Shown here one piece after another: positions 34,238 through 43,876 of a stretch of 64,000 nucleotides of DNA. Each line of letters opens with the position of its first letter. The first letter of the stretch is position 1. The translations under genes and the position numbers were made by a program. The notes under the pieces were generated by a model, which was not told where the DNA came from, searched no databases, and saw only the letters and a list, made by a program, of their open reading frames with translations. Origin of the DNA: Neofusicoccum parvum. Taxonomy: Eukaryota > Ascomycota > Dothideomycetes > Botryosphaeriales > Botryosphaeriaceae. The stretch covers positions 186,001 to 250,000 of the forward strand of contig CP087215.1 of the NCBI GenBank assembly GCA_020912385.1, in the 5' to 3' direction.

Positions 34238-34876
34238 TCACCCCACCCTCTCACACCCCGCAAACTTCAACATCGCCGCGACCGGCACCTCCCCGCCATC
34301 CGCCGTCCACCCCTCCTCCCCCAACAGATACCGCGCGCACGCATCCGTATGCCGCTCCTCGCCCACATACGTATCCATCACGCCGCGCAGCACGCCCCGA
34401 TGCATCTTCCGCCACATGAACACGCAGTGCGCGACGTAGAACGCCCGCGTCACGTACAGCGCCGGCATCTCGCCCGCCAGCACCTCGGCACGCGCCACCG
34501 GCCTTGCCCCGAACACGTCGTACGTCCACGTCCAGTTGCCGGCCGCCATGAACTCGGCCGTCAGCGCCGCGTCGTGGCACGCCGGCGCCTGCCACGCGAA
34601 GCTCAGCGGGTCGAAGATGCAGCCGGCGGCCCGCGCGGCGGTGGGTGAGGAGCCGCAGGTGCCGAGGGAGGGGCGGAAGGTGGTGTTGGTGGGGGGTGGT
34701 GGGGCGGGGCCGCGCGGGTGGAGGTGGAGGGTGAGGAGGGTGGTGGTGAGGGAGAGGAGGATGGTGGTGGTGGCGAGGAGGAGGGCGTGGAGCCAGGGCC
34801 GCGGGCGGTGGGGCGGTGGGTGTGGGCTCGGGTCCGCGGGTGGGAGGAGGTGGTATTTTGGTTCTGTGGAGCTCAT
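34238..34876 (-). CDS. Single-pass membrane protein with HC motif, UstYa-like in layout
   Basis: A single exon of 212 residues. After a Pro-rich cytosolic head comes one membrane helix (WLHALLLATTTILLSLTTTLL) and then a luminal domain with LGTCGSS, AGCIFDPLSFAW, AFYVAHCVFMWRKMHR and ERHTDACARYLL. This matches a widespread ascomycete family with a conserved CG...GC.FD...W start and an H.HC.Y.W.K.HR block. The order helix, HC block, second H-C block recalls UstYa/DUF3328 oxidases, although the second block here is HTDAC and not HxxHC. It is transcribed in the same direction as the UstYa gene, 0.4 kb away. A role as partner or second oxidase is speculative; the gene could be unrelated. Confidence 0.7.
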   Translation of the reverse strand: MSSTEPKYHLLPPADPSPHPPPHRPRPWLHALLLATTTILLSLTTTLLTLHLHPRGPAPPPPTNTTFRPSLGTCGSSPTAARAAGCIFDPLSFAWQAPACHDAALTAEFMAAGNWTWTYDVFGARPVARAEVLAGEMPALYVTRAFYVAHCVFMWRKMHRGVLRGVMDTYVGEERHTDACARYLLGEEGWTADGGEVPVAAMLKFAGCERVG

Positions 34877-35280
34877 GGTTGAGGTGTGGGAGTGAGGGGC
34901 GATGAGATGGGTGGACAGGGAAGTACTGAGGCGGGCTTTTGACGTGGGGTTGGCTCTGAACCGAGGCAGTGAAGTGTCTTATCACACAGGGTTACATTGG
35001 GCAAGTCACACAGAACGTGCCGAGTCTTGAAAGGATTCGGGGGCCGATGTGGGAATCCTCCTCGTGTCTTGGCTGCATCTGTGACATGGTTATGGGCCCC
35101 CGTCTTCAGTTCAGCTGTTGATAACTGCATAGTTGGGATCGCCATTATGCGCAGGCAGACTGGTCAATCACGGATGGACAGTGGTCACACGGGAGATAAG
35201 AGTCAGACGGTGATTGATATTCTCTATTCATAGTGGCTGAGGAACAGGGACCGCAGTGTTTGACCGGTCCTCTTGCTGCG
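34877..35280. other. Spacer between membrane-protein and UstYa genes
   Basis: About 400 bp; no gene seen. It holds the promoter of the membrane-protein gene. Confidence 0.5.
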
Positions 35281-36305
35281 CTACTCGGAGCACTCAAGCC
35301 CGTGGGGCAGATTCTCCAGCCGTTGCGTCGGAACAGACAAATGGAACCCATCACCCTTGTGCCATCCGGTACCCTTGCCCAAGGCTTTCAGGCCAGGCGG
35401 CGGCGGCAGCTGCACTGCGTCATCGGGCTTCTTGAAGGCATACCAGTGCCTCCGCGCATCCTGAAGCTTGGTGCGCTCCTGCCACTCGAGTACAGCATTG
35501 AAGTCCCTGCACTTCTTGTTAATGCCGAAGTTTGGGAATGGATGCAGCTGCGTCTCCCGCCAGTCGTAAGTGATGACCTCAACGTCGGCGTGACACATGA
35601 TATTTTGCCGCAAAACGTCCATGCAATGATTCAAGTGCGACGAAAACATGATCGGTGGGTCCAGGCCGTAGCGGTCGCCCCAGTAATACTGGTAGTTGTG
35701 GATGAGACCTTTGCGGAGGGAGTTCAGGCAGTGCAACTGGTGGAAGACGTCGATTTCGGCCATGTAGTTTCCGTCGAATCCCCAGTCGGCTGGCGGTCGG
35801 AGGGATGTGGCTGGATCCTTCCCCACGCGCTCGACATCATCGCGTGTGATGGAGTGGATTCCAACGTTGGTGATACGGTCCCAAGCCCCGTCAACCTCTG
35901 GACTCGGAGGAAGGCGGTAGATGTGGGCCGGATTGGACGCGTTCGGCAGCAACGCTGATTCGATTTGATAGTCAAAGAGTGGGATAGACACTCTATCGAA
36001 TATCGGTGCTGTTCTCAGCTGTTAGCAATTTGATGGCATGGGGTCATCATTTTCGGCTCACAATATGCGGAGACTCGTTTCTCCAAAGATTTATCGGACA
36101 ACAGGTACTTCATCAAAAGTCCTGCTGTCACGAGGTTGGATAGGAGGACGATAATGACGGTGATGAATACCCCCCGCCCGCTCACGTGGCGGGCCAATCG
36201 GGTGAAATAGTTCAAACTTCGTCGGCCTTGGACAAATCCTTCCACCTCGACCTCTTCCTCATCCACCTCCTTGTCCTGCAAAAGGCCGTATCTTGAGTCT
36301 GTCAT
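35281..36305 (-). CDS. UstYa/DUF3328-family protein (putative RiPP oxidative cyclase)
   Basis: Two exons (36062-36305 and 35281-36008) with a 53-bp intron (donor GTGAGC, branch TGCTAACAG, acceptor AACAG) give 323 residues. An acidic head is followed by one membrane helix (GVFITVIIVLLSNLVTAGLL), then a domain with both signature motifs of the family: HQLHCLNSLRK and HLNHCMDVLRQNIMCHAD. The HxxHC pairs are thought to bind copper. UstYa-type proteins catalyse oxidative ring closure of ribosomal peptides in dikaritin-type pathways and act in the secretory pathway on precursors with repeated cores. The divergent neighbour encodes exactly such a precursor. The C-terminal 60 residues, Pro-rich (LPPPPGLKALGKG), are longer than in typical members. 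Confidence 0.92.
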
Positions 36306-36992
36306 CGTGAGCTAAGAAGTTTTTGGAGTTGGGAGTTTCAACGAGGACGCGTTTGAGGAATAATTCACCAAGTCGACGGGTGTTGATATAGCGCCTCCGG
36401 TGGGGCCGCGATAAGCACCCTATCTATCGTTACCCCATGTGCGGGCTGGAAACTTGGGGAGGGCTGGGATCATCCCGAGCTGAAAAAACAGACGTCAGAT
36501 AACACAAGTATGCACAATCATTTAGCCTCAATCCTGTAGGATTTGCAGGAACGAGATAGTCGGGGTTGATGCATCATGTTTGCCTTGTGCTTTTTGTTAC
36601 CTGCCATTTTTGAGTTCGTGCCAACAACTTCGGATCTTGGTCTACCGTCTCTCCGGCTTGGACACAGCAGTCCCATGTCGCAACAACAATATTGCCAAGC
36701 ATTTGTGATGATATGATAGGAAATCCAGACTGTCATCGTGCGCTTCATTTCCTGTTGCATATTAGTCCTACGGATTTTGGGTGCCGTAGGATTGCAGCTC
36801 GTGGGACAGGACCATTCTGTGCAAGCTCGCAATGTGCAGTTGATTTCTGTGCTCCGAGCACTGGTTTTGGATTGAAGCGTTGGAATATAAAGGTTACGTT
36901 TCTTTCTCAAGAGAAGTAATCAGCACCAGCCCCAATTCTTTTTCGCCATCGGATTCAAACAATCCAAGCTCGGCCCCCAAACAACCATCATC
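36306..36992. promoter_or_regulatory. Divergent promoter region between UstYa and precursor genes
   Basis: The 687-bp spacer carries a TATA-like ATATAAA near 36886, about 105 bp before the precursor start. On the UstYa side, about 90-110 bp from its start, is CTCCGGTGGGGCCGCG, which contains CGGTGG, the half-arm also found in the P450 promoter palindrome. Shared control is inference. Confidence 0.45.
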
Positions 36993-37366
36993 ATGAATTT
37001 CAAGATCGCTGCTGCGCTTCTTGCCATCCTTCCAGCCTGGCTGGCATACGCCAGTCCTGTTGGACCAGTTCGTAAGAGCGTCATTCTGCCTATTGCTGGT
37101 CATCTCTGACGATTTTAGGATCTGTCGATAGCGAAGAAGGCCAGGAAGAAGTTCAAGCTTGGGGTGGGGATCTCAATGCTATTGATTTCAAGACAAAGCG
37201 TGATGAGGTAGAGGACGATGAGACGGTGGACGTGCAAGCTTGGGGTGGTGACTTGAACGCCATTGACTTCAAGATGAAGCGTGGCGAGGCGGAGGAGGCT
37301 GAGACTGAGGATGTGCAGGCTTGGGGTGGTGACCTCAACGCTATTGATTTCAAGCGTGATGTGTAG
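36993..37366 (+). CDS. Dikaritin-type RiPP precursor (Kex2-processed repeat protein)
   Basis: Two exons (36993-37071, 37119-37366) with a 47-bp intron (donor GTAAGA, branch CTCTGACG, acceptor TTTTAG) give 108 residues. Residues 1-21 are a signal peptide ending AYAS. Three tandem 27-residue units follow; each has an acidic linker ending in VQ, then AWGGDLNAIDFK, then a Lys-Arg Kex2 site (TKR, MKR and directly KR). Core positions are 37157-37192, 37238-37273 and 37319-37354, spaced exactly 81 bp. The three cores are identical in protein but differ at synonymous sites. Kex2 cleavage at KR in the Golgi would release linker-core fragments for further trimming and, if like known dikaritins, cyclisation by UstYa-type oxidases. 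The core has Trp and Phe but no Tyr. A repeat pheromone-like peptide is the main alternative. Confidence 0.88.
37157..37354 (+). repeat. Three 81-bp precursor repeats
   Basis: Core copies at 37157, 37238 and 37319 have constant 81-bp spacing. Copies 1 and 2 differ at seven bases in six codons, all silent; copies 1 and 3 differ at three codons and copies 2 and 3 at three, again silent. The acidic linkers between cores differ in amino-acid sequence. Confidence 0.9.
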
Positions 37367-37420
37367 AAGAAGGCGATGGAGGATGTTCAAGTTTAGGATG
37401 GTGATTTGAAACTCGATCGA
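37367..37420 (+). pseudogene. Decayed fourth precursor repeat after the stop codon
   Basis: Directly after the TAG, in the same frame, the DNA reads GAGGATGTTCAA and then, at 37391, a version of the core start in which GCTTGGGGTGGT has become GTTTAGGATGGT, followed by GATTTG. The changes are C-to-T and G-to-A transitions and create a second stop. The linker is 9 bp shorter than in intact units. The original precursor therefore probably had at least four units. Confidence 0.65.
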
Positions 37421-38385
37421 CTCTTAGTTCAGTGGCAGTAGCTCATACATGCTTGCTTATCTTCTTTGACTGAGTCGGCGATTGTAAACGGATACGATCC
37501 CCCTTGGACTCGGTGAAGAATTCCCCCCATGGCTTCACTAACGCTCCAGTCTTCCGTCTCCGCAGCTGCTGCTGCCTGTAGACCGGCCGACGGCGGTGAT
37601 GGTGCCTTATACGGTTACGCCCTAAAGAACATTACCCCGCCGCCCATTCTGCGAGAACGGCCCCGCGGAGCTGCCATCTTCAGTCTCTGTCTCACTTGGC
37701 AGGCCCGGGGACAAATATTCCTTTGCCGCGCCATCCGCCGCACCGCTTACCCATGCTTTTCAGCCACTGACATACGAGGAAGTCAGCCCTGTGACCTCCT
37801 TGCTAAAGAGGTTCCAGTCGACGCCCGTGAGCCTCTCCATCACATCCACTTCGACCTCCCTGATCCCGGACACGCAACCGTCACTCACCACATTGAGCTC
37901 CAACCCCGTATGCTTGGCTACCTCCTAGACCGCCTGGATGATTGAGTGCTTTGATAATATGTCGCTTTCATCAAGCGCGCATCTACGCAGTAGTGGGAGC
38001 TCGAATGTACAAATTTGACCGTGTCTGAGAGCTCTGGCGGTGCGTTTTAAAGTAAGCACTGAATCCTTCTATCCTCTCAGAAGAACCTTCCCATGAACTT
38101 AAGTTCACTACAACTTGATTTAATGGTAATGAGGAAACAAAGAAGTAGTGTACCTCGACTCGGGGGTGCAGGTGAGCCTGATCTTGCTACTGGGATAAAA
38201 AAGCTACTGGATGTGTCAATCGTGTTTGAGAAATTCAGTGAGCATAGAAAGGTAACGATGATAGTATTGAATAGGTTAGTAAATCATGAATTCGAGATTA
38301 CCGCTCGCATCGTCGCAGACCCAATGTCCTGTGTTTGGATTTGTAAGCTTAAGTTATAAGAAAAGGAAGAGGCTAAAATCTATCT
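37421..38385. other. Intergenic with one doubtful ORF
   Basis: Mostly featureless. The only long frame is the 138-codon ORF at 37529, listed separately. Confidence 0.45.
37529..37945 (+). CDS. Doubtful hypothetical ORF
   Basis: An ATG-initiated 138-codon frame begins MASLTLQSSVSAAAAACRP and ends LGYLLDRLDD. It has no signal peptide, helix or motif that I recognise. Its position beside the precursor makes it worth listing, but it may be a chance frame or gene relic. Confidence 0.25.
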   Translation: MASLTLQSSVSAAAAACRPADGGDGALYGYALKNITPPPILRERPRGAAIFSLCLTWQARGQIFLCRAIRRTAYPCFSATDIRGSQPCDLLAKEVPVDAREPLHHIHFDLPDPGHATVTHHIELQPRMLGYLLDRLDD

Positions 38386-41085
38386 TTATAGTCTAATAGC
38401 CCCAAGATGGTCGAAAGAATCAAGTGCCTCCTGGGTTATGACGTCCGTAGCCCAGAACTCAGCATGCTCTGGAGTATCGAGGTATCCATCTTTCCATAGC
38501 CGGTAGGCTGCCCACTTTCTTATGCTGCGTGCCTCCTTGGTTTGAATTGGAGTGCCATTCATCCTGTGGTCCTTTCTAGTACACGTGTTTACCGAAAAGT
38601 AATTACTACACGGCAGCCCGTTCGGATGCCGATATACCGCTTGATGTCGTTTCGTCGCTGGAGCTATGAAGTGAAAATAAATATCAAACGGTGGGCGAAA
38701 GTAATACGGCCCGATTGATTCCTCACAGCGCTCACAAATTCCGTGCAATCTGTTATCACACAGAATCTCCCAACTAGCCACGCGAGGACTTGTGAGATCA
38801 CCTAGCAACTCTCCCAAATCCTGAGAGCTAGGACTCTGAAGACCCTGAGCCTCATCATCATGTTTTAGTAAGCTCTCAATATTGATTCCAGCTGTTTCCA
38901 GAGCTCGGCACCAAAGGACCCAAAATGTGGGTGCTAGAGCGAGATCGGTTGGCGACCAAGTTTTCGATCCAGAGGGTGAGGCGCCTTGAGCTATCAGCTC
39001 AACTAGGAGGTTGACTATGCTTTCTTCTGATTTTTCGTCCGATAAGAAACCACGACAACCTGAAAGACTGCTGCAATAATGCCACAGAATTCCACACCCT
39101 TGCTTGTCTGTCGATCGGGCATTAGCTCCTGCATGCAAGAGCGCTCTTGCTACCGATCCTATATGGGAATGATGCACATAATCGGGAGCAATTGCGAGTA
39201 AGGTTGCCCCTGTGTGCTGGGTTGCATCGACCTCTAAGGTGTGAGATAGAAGTAATTGAAAATGGTCTGGATTAGCTCTTCTATCGCGAAGCCGCCGGAG
39301 AGCTGTGAATAAGGGCGAGGATGAAGAAATGCCAATTGTTCCACCGTTGTGGTCGTATATTTCGAATAGTGACTCGCATTCGAAGCAACCAATAGTTCCA
39401 AAAAGCCGGATAAAGTCCTCGTATGGAAGGTTGCTGTCTTTTAGATCACAGAATTGTAGAAAATACGCCAACACTGTTCCACCACGCCTGTTATCGTATT
39501 AGTAAGTGCTAATATTAATAGGCCAGTTGCAGCTTACGCGTTGCAGTCTAGTGGATCGGCACCCAGGCGTAGCAGGAGGCAACATATGTCATATCTCATG
39601 GTTTTGATGGCGTACTTGCTTGCTGTCAGTTTTTGCTTTCACCAATGAGAATAAGTCTCTACTCACTAGAAGTAGTGAATTGCCGTGTCGGTCTCTATCC
39701 CTAACGGAACACTCTCTACGCTGGAGAACGCCCTGTACTTCCTGGATGTTACCACTTTGAATATGCTTGATTATCTTGCACTCCCTTGGCACGATTCCGA
39801 ACGTGCGAATCGCGGATGGTATTTTCAAGCCATTGTTGGAAGACTCGATAAACGCTGCAGACATTCCTGGTAGGTCATAATGTGTCTCCGGGGTGAAAAG
39901 GATTCGAAATCCTCTTAGCCAGCTCGAGGCGCTGCCCCAGCTGACTTGGCAGTCATTGGTTATTCGGATAGAAAGGTGACCCTCCGGAAGAGAGACCGAG
40001 ATCTCCATCTCATCGCTCTGTCTTACTTGCATCTTCCGGTTACGAAGCCGATCTGCCTGTCTTTGCATGACCGAAAATGACTGTGCGTTGACGAAGTGTA
40101 AGGCTTGTAGTCCGATTGGCTGAGTTACTCTGCGAGTTCCGTAGGGGACGAGGCTCAGACCGCCATCTAGCTCTGATGCCGCCAACATGTGTACTCCAGA
40201 AAGAATGTTGCGGATTTTTTCCTCGACCCAGTTCATGTCTCCAATTGTTGCTCCAGGCACGGAGGCACCTGATGAAACCGACGGCAAAAGCTGTCGTACC
40301 ATAGAAAGCACACCAGCTGCATCATTCGCGGAACCCTCATGTATGAGAATTGGGGGGTCTGCCTGGACATAAGGGCCCTGAGTTGAATTGAGTATATCAG
40401 CACGCAACTGTGCTCGCCCGTCGAGGATGTCAATACGAAGTTGTTCCTGCTCTTGAAGGAGTTGGTGTGACGCGGATGCGTTGGTGCGCATTCCATTCAG
40501 AAATTCATCTCGTAAATGTATTTGTCCTTCAAGGAGTCCCTGTGAGGTATCACTGATGGTTTCGAGCAGTCTTATTTGCGTAAGGTCGTTATCCCTAACC
40601 GGTTCATTAGTGCGGATTCTACTGGACAAGGACCGAAAATCATACCTTCCGAGGACGCTCAGAACACCATGTATCAATGCGTTTTTCTGGTTTAGCCGAG
40701 AGCAGATCTTGTTGATAGAGTCCTCCCTTCTGTGAAAGCGAAACGACTTCAATAGGCGACGAGAGAGGGAGTCGGAGTTGAGAATGGGCTCCTCTATCTT
40801 GGTTCGAAGCAGTTTCAAATCGTTGTCGATGCTTTTGACAATGTGGCGTATCGAGGCTAGGCTCTTGGGATTGACTTGAGGAATGGGACGGAGTCGATAA
40901 GAATTTTCTAGGCGTGTCAACTGTTCAAGAAGACTCCGAACCTCACAGACCCTTTCGTGGGCTTGGCGCAGGTCCTCCGGAGCATCTTTCAGAGCAGAAA
41001 TGATGGCAGATATTTCACGAGCTGATTTGATGACGACGTCGACAAGGCTGATGGCGGCCGCCGCGGTTGAAAACGGGTCCGCCAT
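38386..41085 (-). CDS. STAND-type N-domain protein with ankyrin-like C-terminus, no NTPase
   Basis: Three exons are supported: 39667-41085, 39538-39614 and 38386-39487. The introns (52 and 50 bp) have GTGAGT and GTAAGC donors and CAAG and ACAG acceptors, and the sum is 865 residues. The start MADPFSTAAAAISLVDVVIKS begins the hydrophobic N-domain found at the front of many fungal STAND/NLR proteins, with a coiled region after it (LKLLRTKIEEPILN..). No P-loop follows. The middle ends in WGSASSWLRGFRILFTP, and the second exon starts an ankyrin-like stretch (YAIKTMRYDICCLLLRLGAD, ARALLHAGANARSTDKQG). The last 150 residues are Cys/His-rich. Such proteins may work as helper or decoy components of NLR systems, which is inference. 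The upstream extension to 41454 has no motif and is not used. Confidence 0.8.
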
Positions 41086-43876
41086 ACGGTTGCATTGCCG
41101 GAAGAGATTGACCGCTATCAATGCGAGCGGAGGCAAGCAAAAGACTGGTAAGATTCGACACTGGGGCAAATAAGGGGGGAGACCAGCATTATGTGGCTTC
41201 CTTGCCGGATAAGAGGCTTTGCACAAAACGGGGAACATACGCCTCGCATCGTGGCGGCATGGATTGGCAGAGGCTGGAACGCCAGGGCTGTGGTGACAAC
41301 AATTCAGGCTGATGCCCGATGTGCCTCGCCAAGTTTGGTCGATGTGGTTGACATGCCGCAGGGCTCGGCGTTGCGATTTGTTCCACAGGAAGATGCATTT
41401 GCACAGCTGATTCGCGTAGCCATCTTTCAGCCTTGCCGACCAAGCCAGGTTCATGCGGGCTGACGCTGACCCCAGTCGTTCTACAAAGGCACAGCATTGC
41501 CACAGTAGATTATGCCTTGCCAGTACCGAATAAATTCAATTGAGGCTCGGAAGAAGAGCTCGTCCATCAGCCGCGCTGCGTCGATATCGACCAGGCCAAG
41601 CGGAAGCAGCCGAGCGCATTCGCGCACTTCGGCACTGACGACGCTCTCGACTACCGCCAGCTCCCTAGCCTGGCACATATTGACGTCTAGGTGCACGAAG
41701 ATACGTCCTGGTCTGAGAAATGCGGCTGCAGGGCCTCTGCGAGGTTGAGTTCGCCACGTTTGGTAAGGTTTGTTTCTTTAAAGGGCGTCGGCGGGCAGCG
41801 TGTCCGGCGCCGCGTGAGCCGGTGACGTGTGGCTGGACTGCAACTACTGGCTGTCGCTGCGCGGCTGCAACTACGAGTTCTCGTTAGGAGTGGAACGGCT
41901 GCGTTATGGAGCGCGTCGTCACGGTCGACTGCTCGCGGCACTGGATTTCTGCCAGGGAGCTCGCACGCTGGATCAACGAGATCAACGGGTGCGGGTTGGC
42001 GGTGCAAGGCCCCGAGTGCAAGGACGAGATTTGTTTTTCTTTTTGTTTTCGAGGTCAGTATGTCATTTGTCCACTCGGACTGATCTGATAGGACTTCTGC
42101 CTGTTGTTTTGGTAGTCAATGCGGAGGGCATCTGCCCATACTATAGCCGAAGTTTCTCGCTAGCGAGACGAAGTGGTACCACTTGCAACGATTTGACTAT
42201 CGTCCGGTGGCACATAAATCCACACGCAATTCGAGGTCTGGTACATACACGACATGATCGTAATCTGGCCTCCGAGGATTTCCAGGGTCTCCATCCAGGT
42301 TAGACCACCCTAAACGTACGAAATTGCTTCGGAAGGGGCATTGGTTTCCAAGGAGACAGCAGAGAGCCCTCAACAACCAGATCTTCTTGCCAGGCGGATG
42401 GGTTAACAGTCAAATGTAATTTGGAGTGCCAAAAGGCTTGTAGGTGTAGTATTTCAGAGGTAAAAGCATTGTCGCGTCCTACGGTGATCATTATTCGTAG
42501 CGCCGGACCAGGTGGGTAGATCGCGTTCAAAATTCAAGATGGCACAAGGGTGAAAAAGAAATCAATAATACGATTGGCGAATCTCGATTCTAATAATTAT
42601 AACATGGCTTCAGCAGGTCCCTGTGACCTTTTGCTTACATACGTAATGGCTAATGATTCATAAGCAATGAGTAGATGAGCAGCCAGAGCTCGCGGTACAA
42701 TATAGTGTGTAGGCTGCTGATTTTAGGTTATGCGACTGTGCCCAGCCCGTCAGCAGTAATCAATTCACCATAATGAATTTTAATTACCTCGCATAACAGC
42801 CCTAGAAGGTCTTGGTATCAATGCATAAGGGTTAACGTAGATCACATCCTAATTTGCCAGCGTGATTCTGCGCTAAGTATCACTGCATATCAATGGAAGG
42901 CTTGGTACGGCTGAGTTGACTGAGGCGTTCCATATATTTCGATAGTGCAAGCCAACCATACGCTCTCAACAAAGCCACTACAGATGGGGAAGGTACACAG
43001 GAGGATCATTGTAATTTATAAGTGCTCGCAGCATACTGTGGCAGTAATTTCAGCTATATGGGCAAGGCTATCAGCATGCATAAATTATAAGGCAGACCTA
43101 GTCTGCAGTTGGATGTTTGAATCCTCGATCGTAGCCGCACTGCTGTGGGTCGAAAAGGAGTCACGGTCAGTAGAAAATTGTCTGATTTTCTGCATTGTAT
43201 CAAATGATATGCGAATTTTCCGTAGCAAAGTCATTTAAGAGTTACTAACGATCCCTCTAGCGGTGCTTGATAGGTTTATAAGTGATTTAACTAGCTGAGG
43301 GCCCTGTATTTCTACCATTTGCGTCAGCTTACGTGTTGGAATGCAAAGCATCGGGATTTACGAGCAAGATCGGCATTAATATAGCTCACGGGCCTTGTCG
43401 AGTCATCTGACCAATGGTGGAATAATTACTTCCTGGATTGGCGTCCAACCTCTTCACGAATTTCATGCTGACTGCATCGCCAAGAAAGGATTAAAGGCGG
43501 GCGTTCCTTAAGGTAGGTCTATCACTTTAGTAATTTTCCCAGCCTGTGAACGGAAAAGCACTTTAATGAGACGTTGTAATGTCGTAACAATTCTTCTATC
43601 ATTTAATTGAAGATAGGTAGCCTCGCACGTCGACTAGACGGCGACTATGTGATTTACTTCTTGTCCTTTTGCCTTCATTACATAATATTCTATTGCACTC
43701 TAGACCAATGAAGAATTTATAACAGAATTTCATCAATCAGCTTTCAAGTTATTTACATTTTCAAGATAAAAGCCATTTGGTTTATTGTCCCGTGTTCGGC
43801 GACCGTACGATCACCGCATCACCTACTTGAATATCAGCTCTATAAACCCGGTGCATCCGACTGGCGGCTACGATTT
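41086..43876. other. About 2.8 kb gene-poor region with possible gene remnants
   Basis: Between 41700 and 42300 several short frames on the plus strand carry W/C-rich fragments (VWLDCNYWLSLRGCNYEFS; VDCSRHWISARELARWINE) in different phases, which may be a decayed small secreted gene. From 42530 to 43770 the sequence is AT-rich with many stops in all frames and no gene. Confidence 0.4.

Noticed and set aside
35388..35582. Short frames antisense to or inside the UstYa gene
   Set aside because: Shadows of the UstYa exon, which carries both HxxHC motifs.
41190..41463. Plus-strand frames upstream of the ankyrin gene
   Set aside because: They overlap the gene's 5' flank and have no domain; the same sequence on the minus strand was also rejected as an N-terminal extension because the STAND N-domain starts at 41085.
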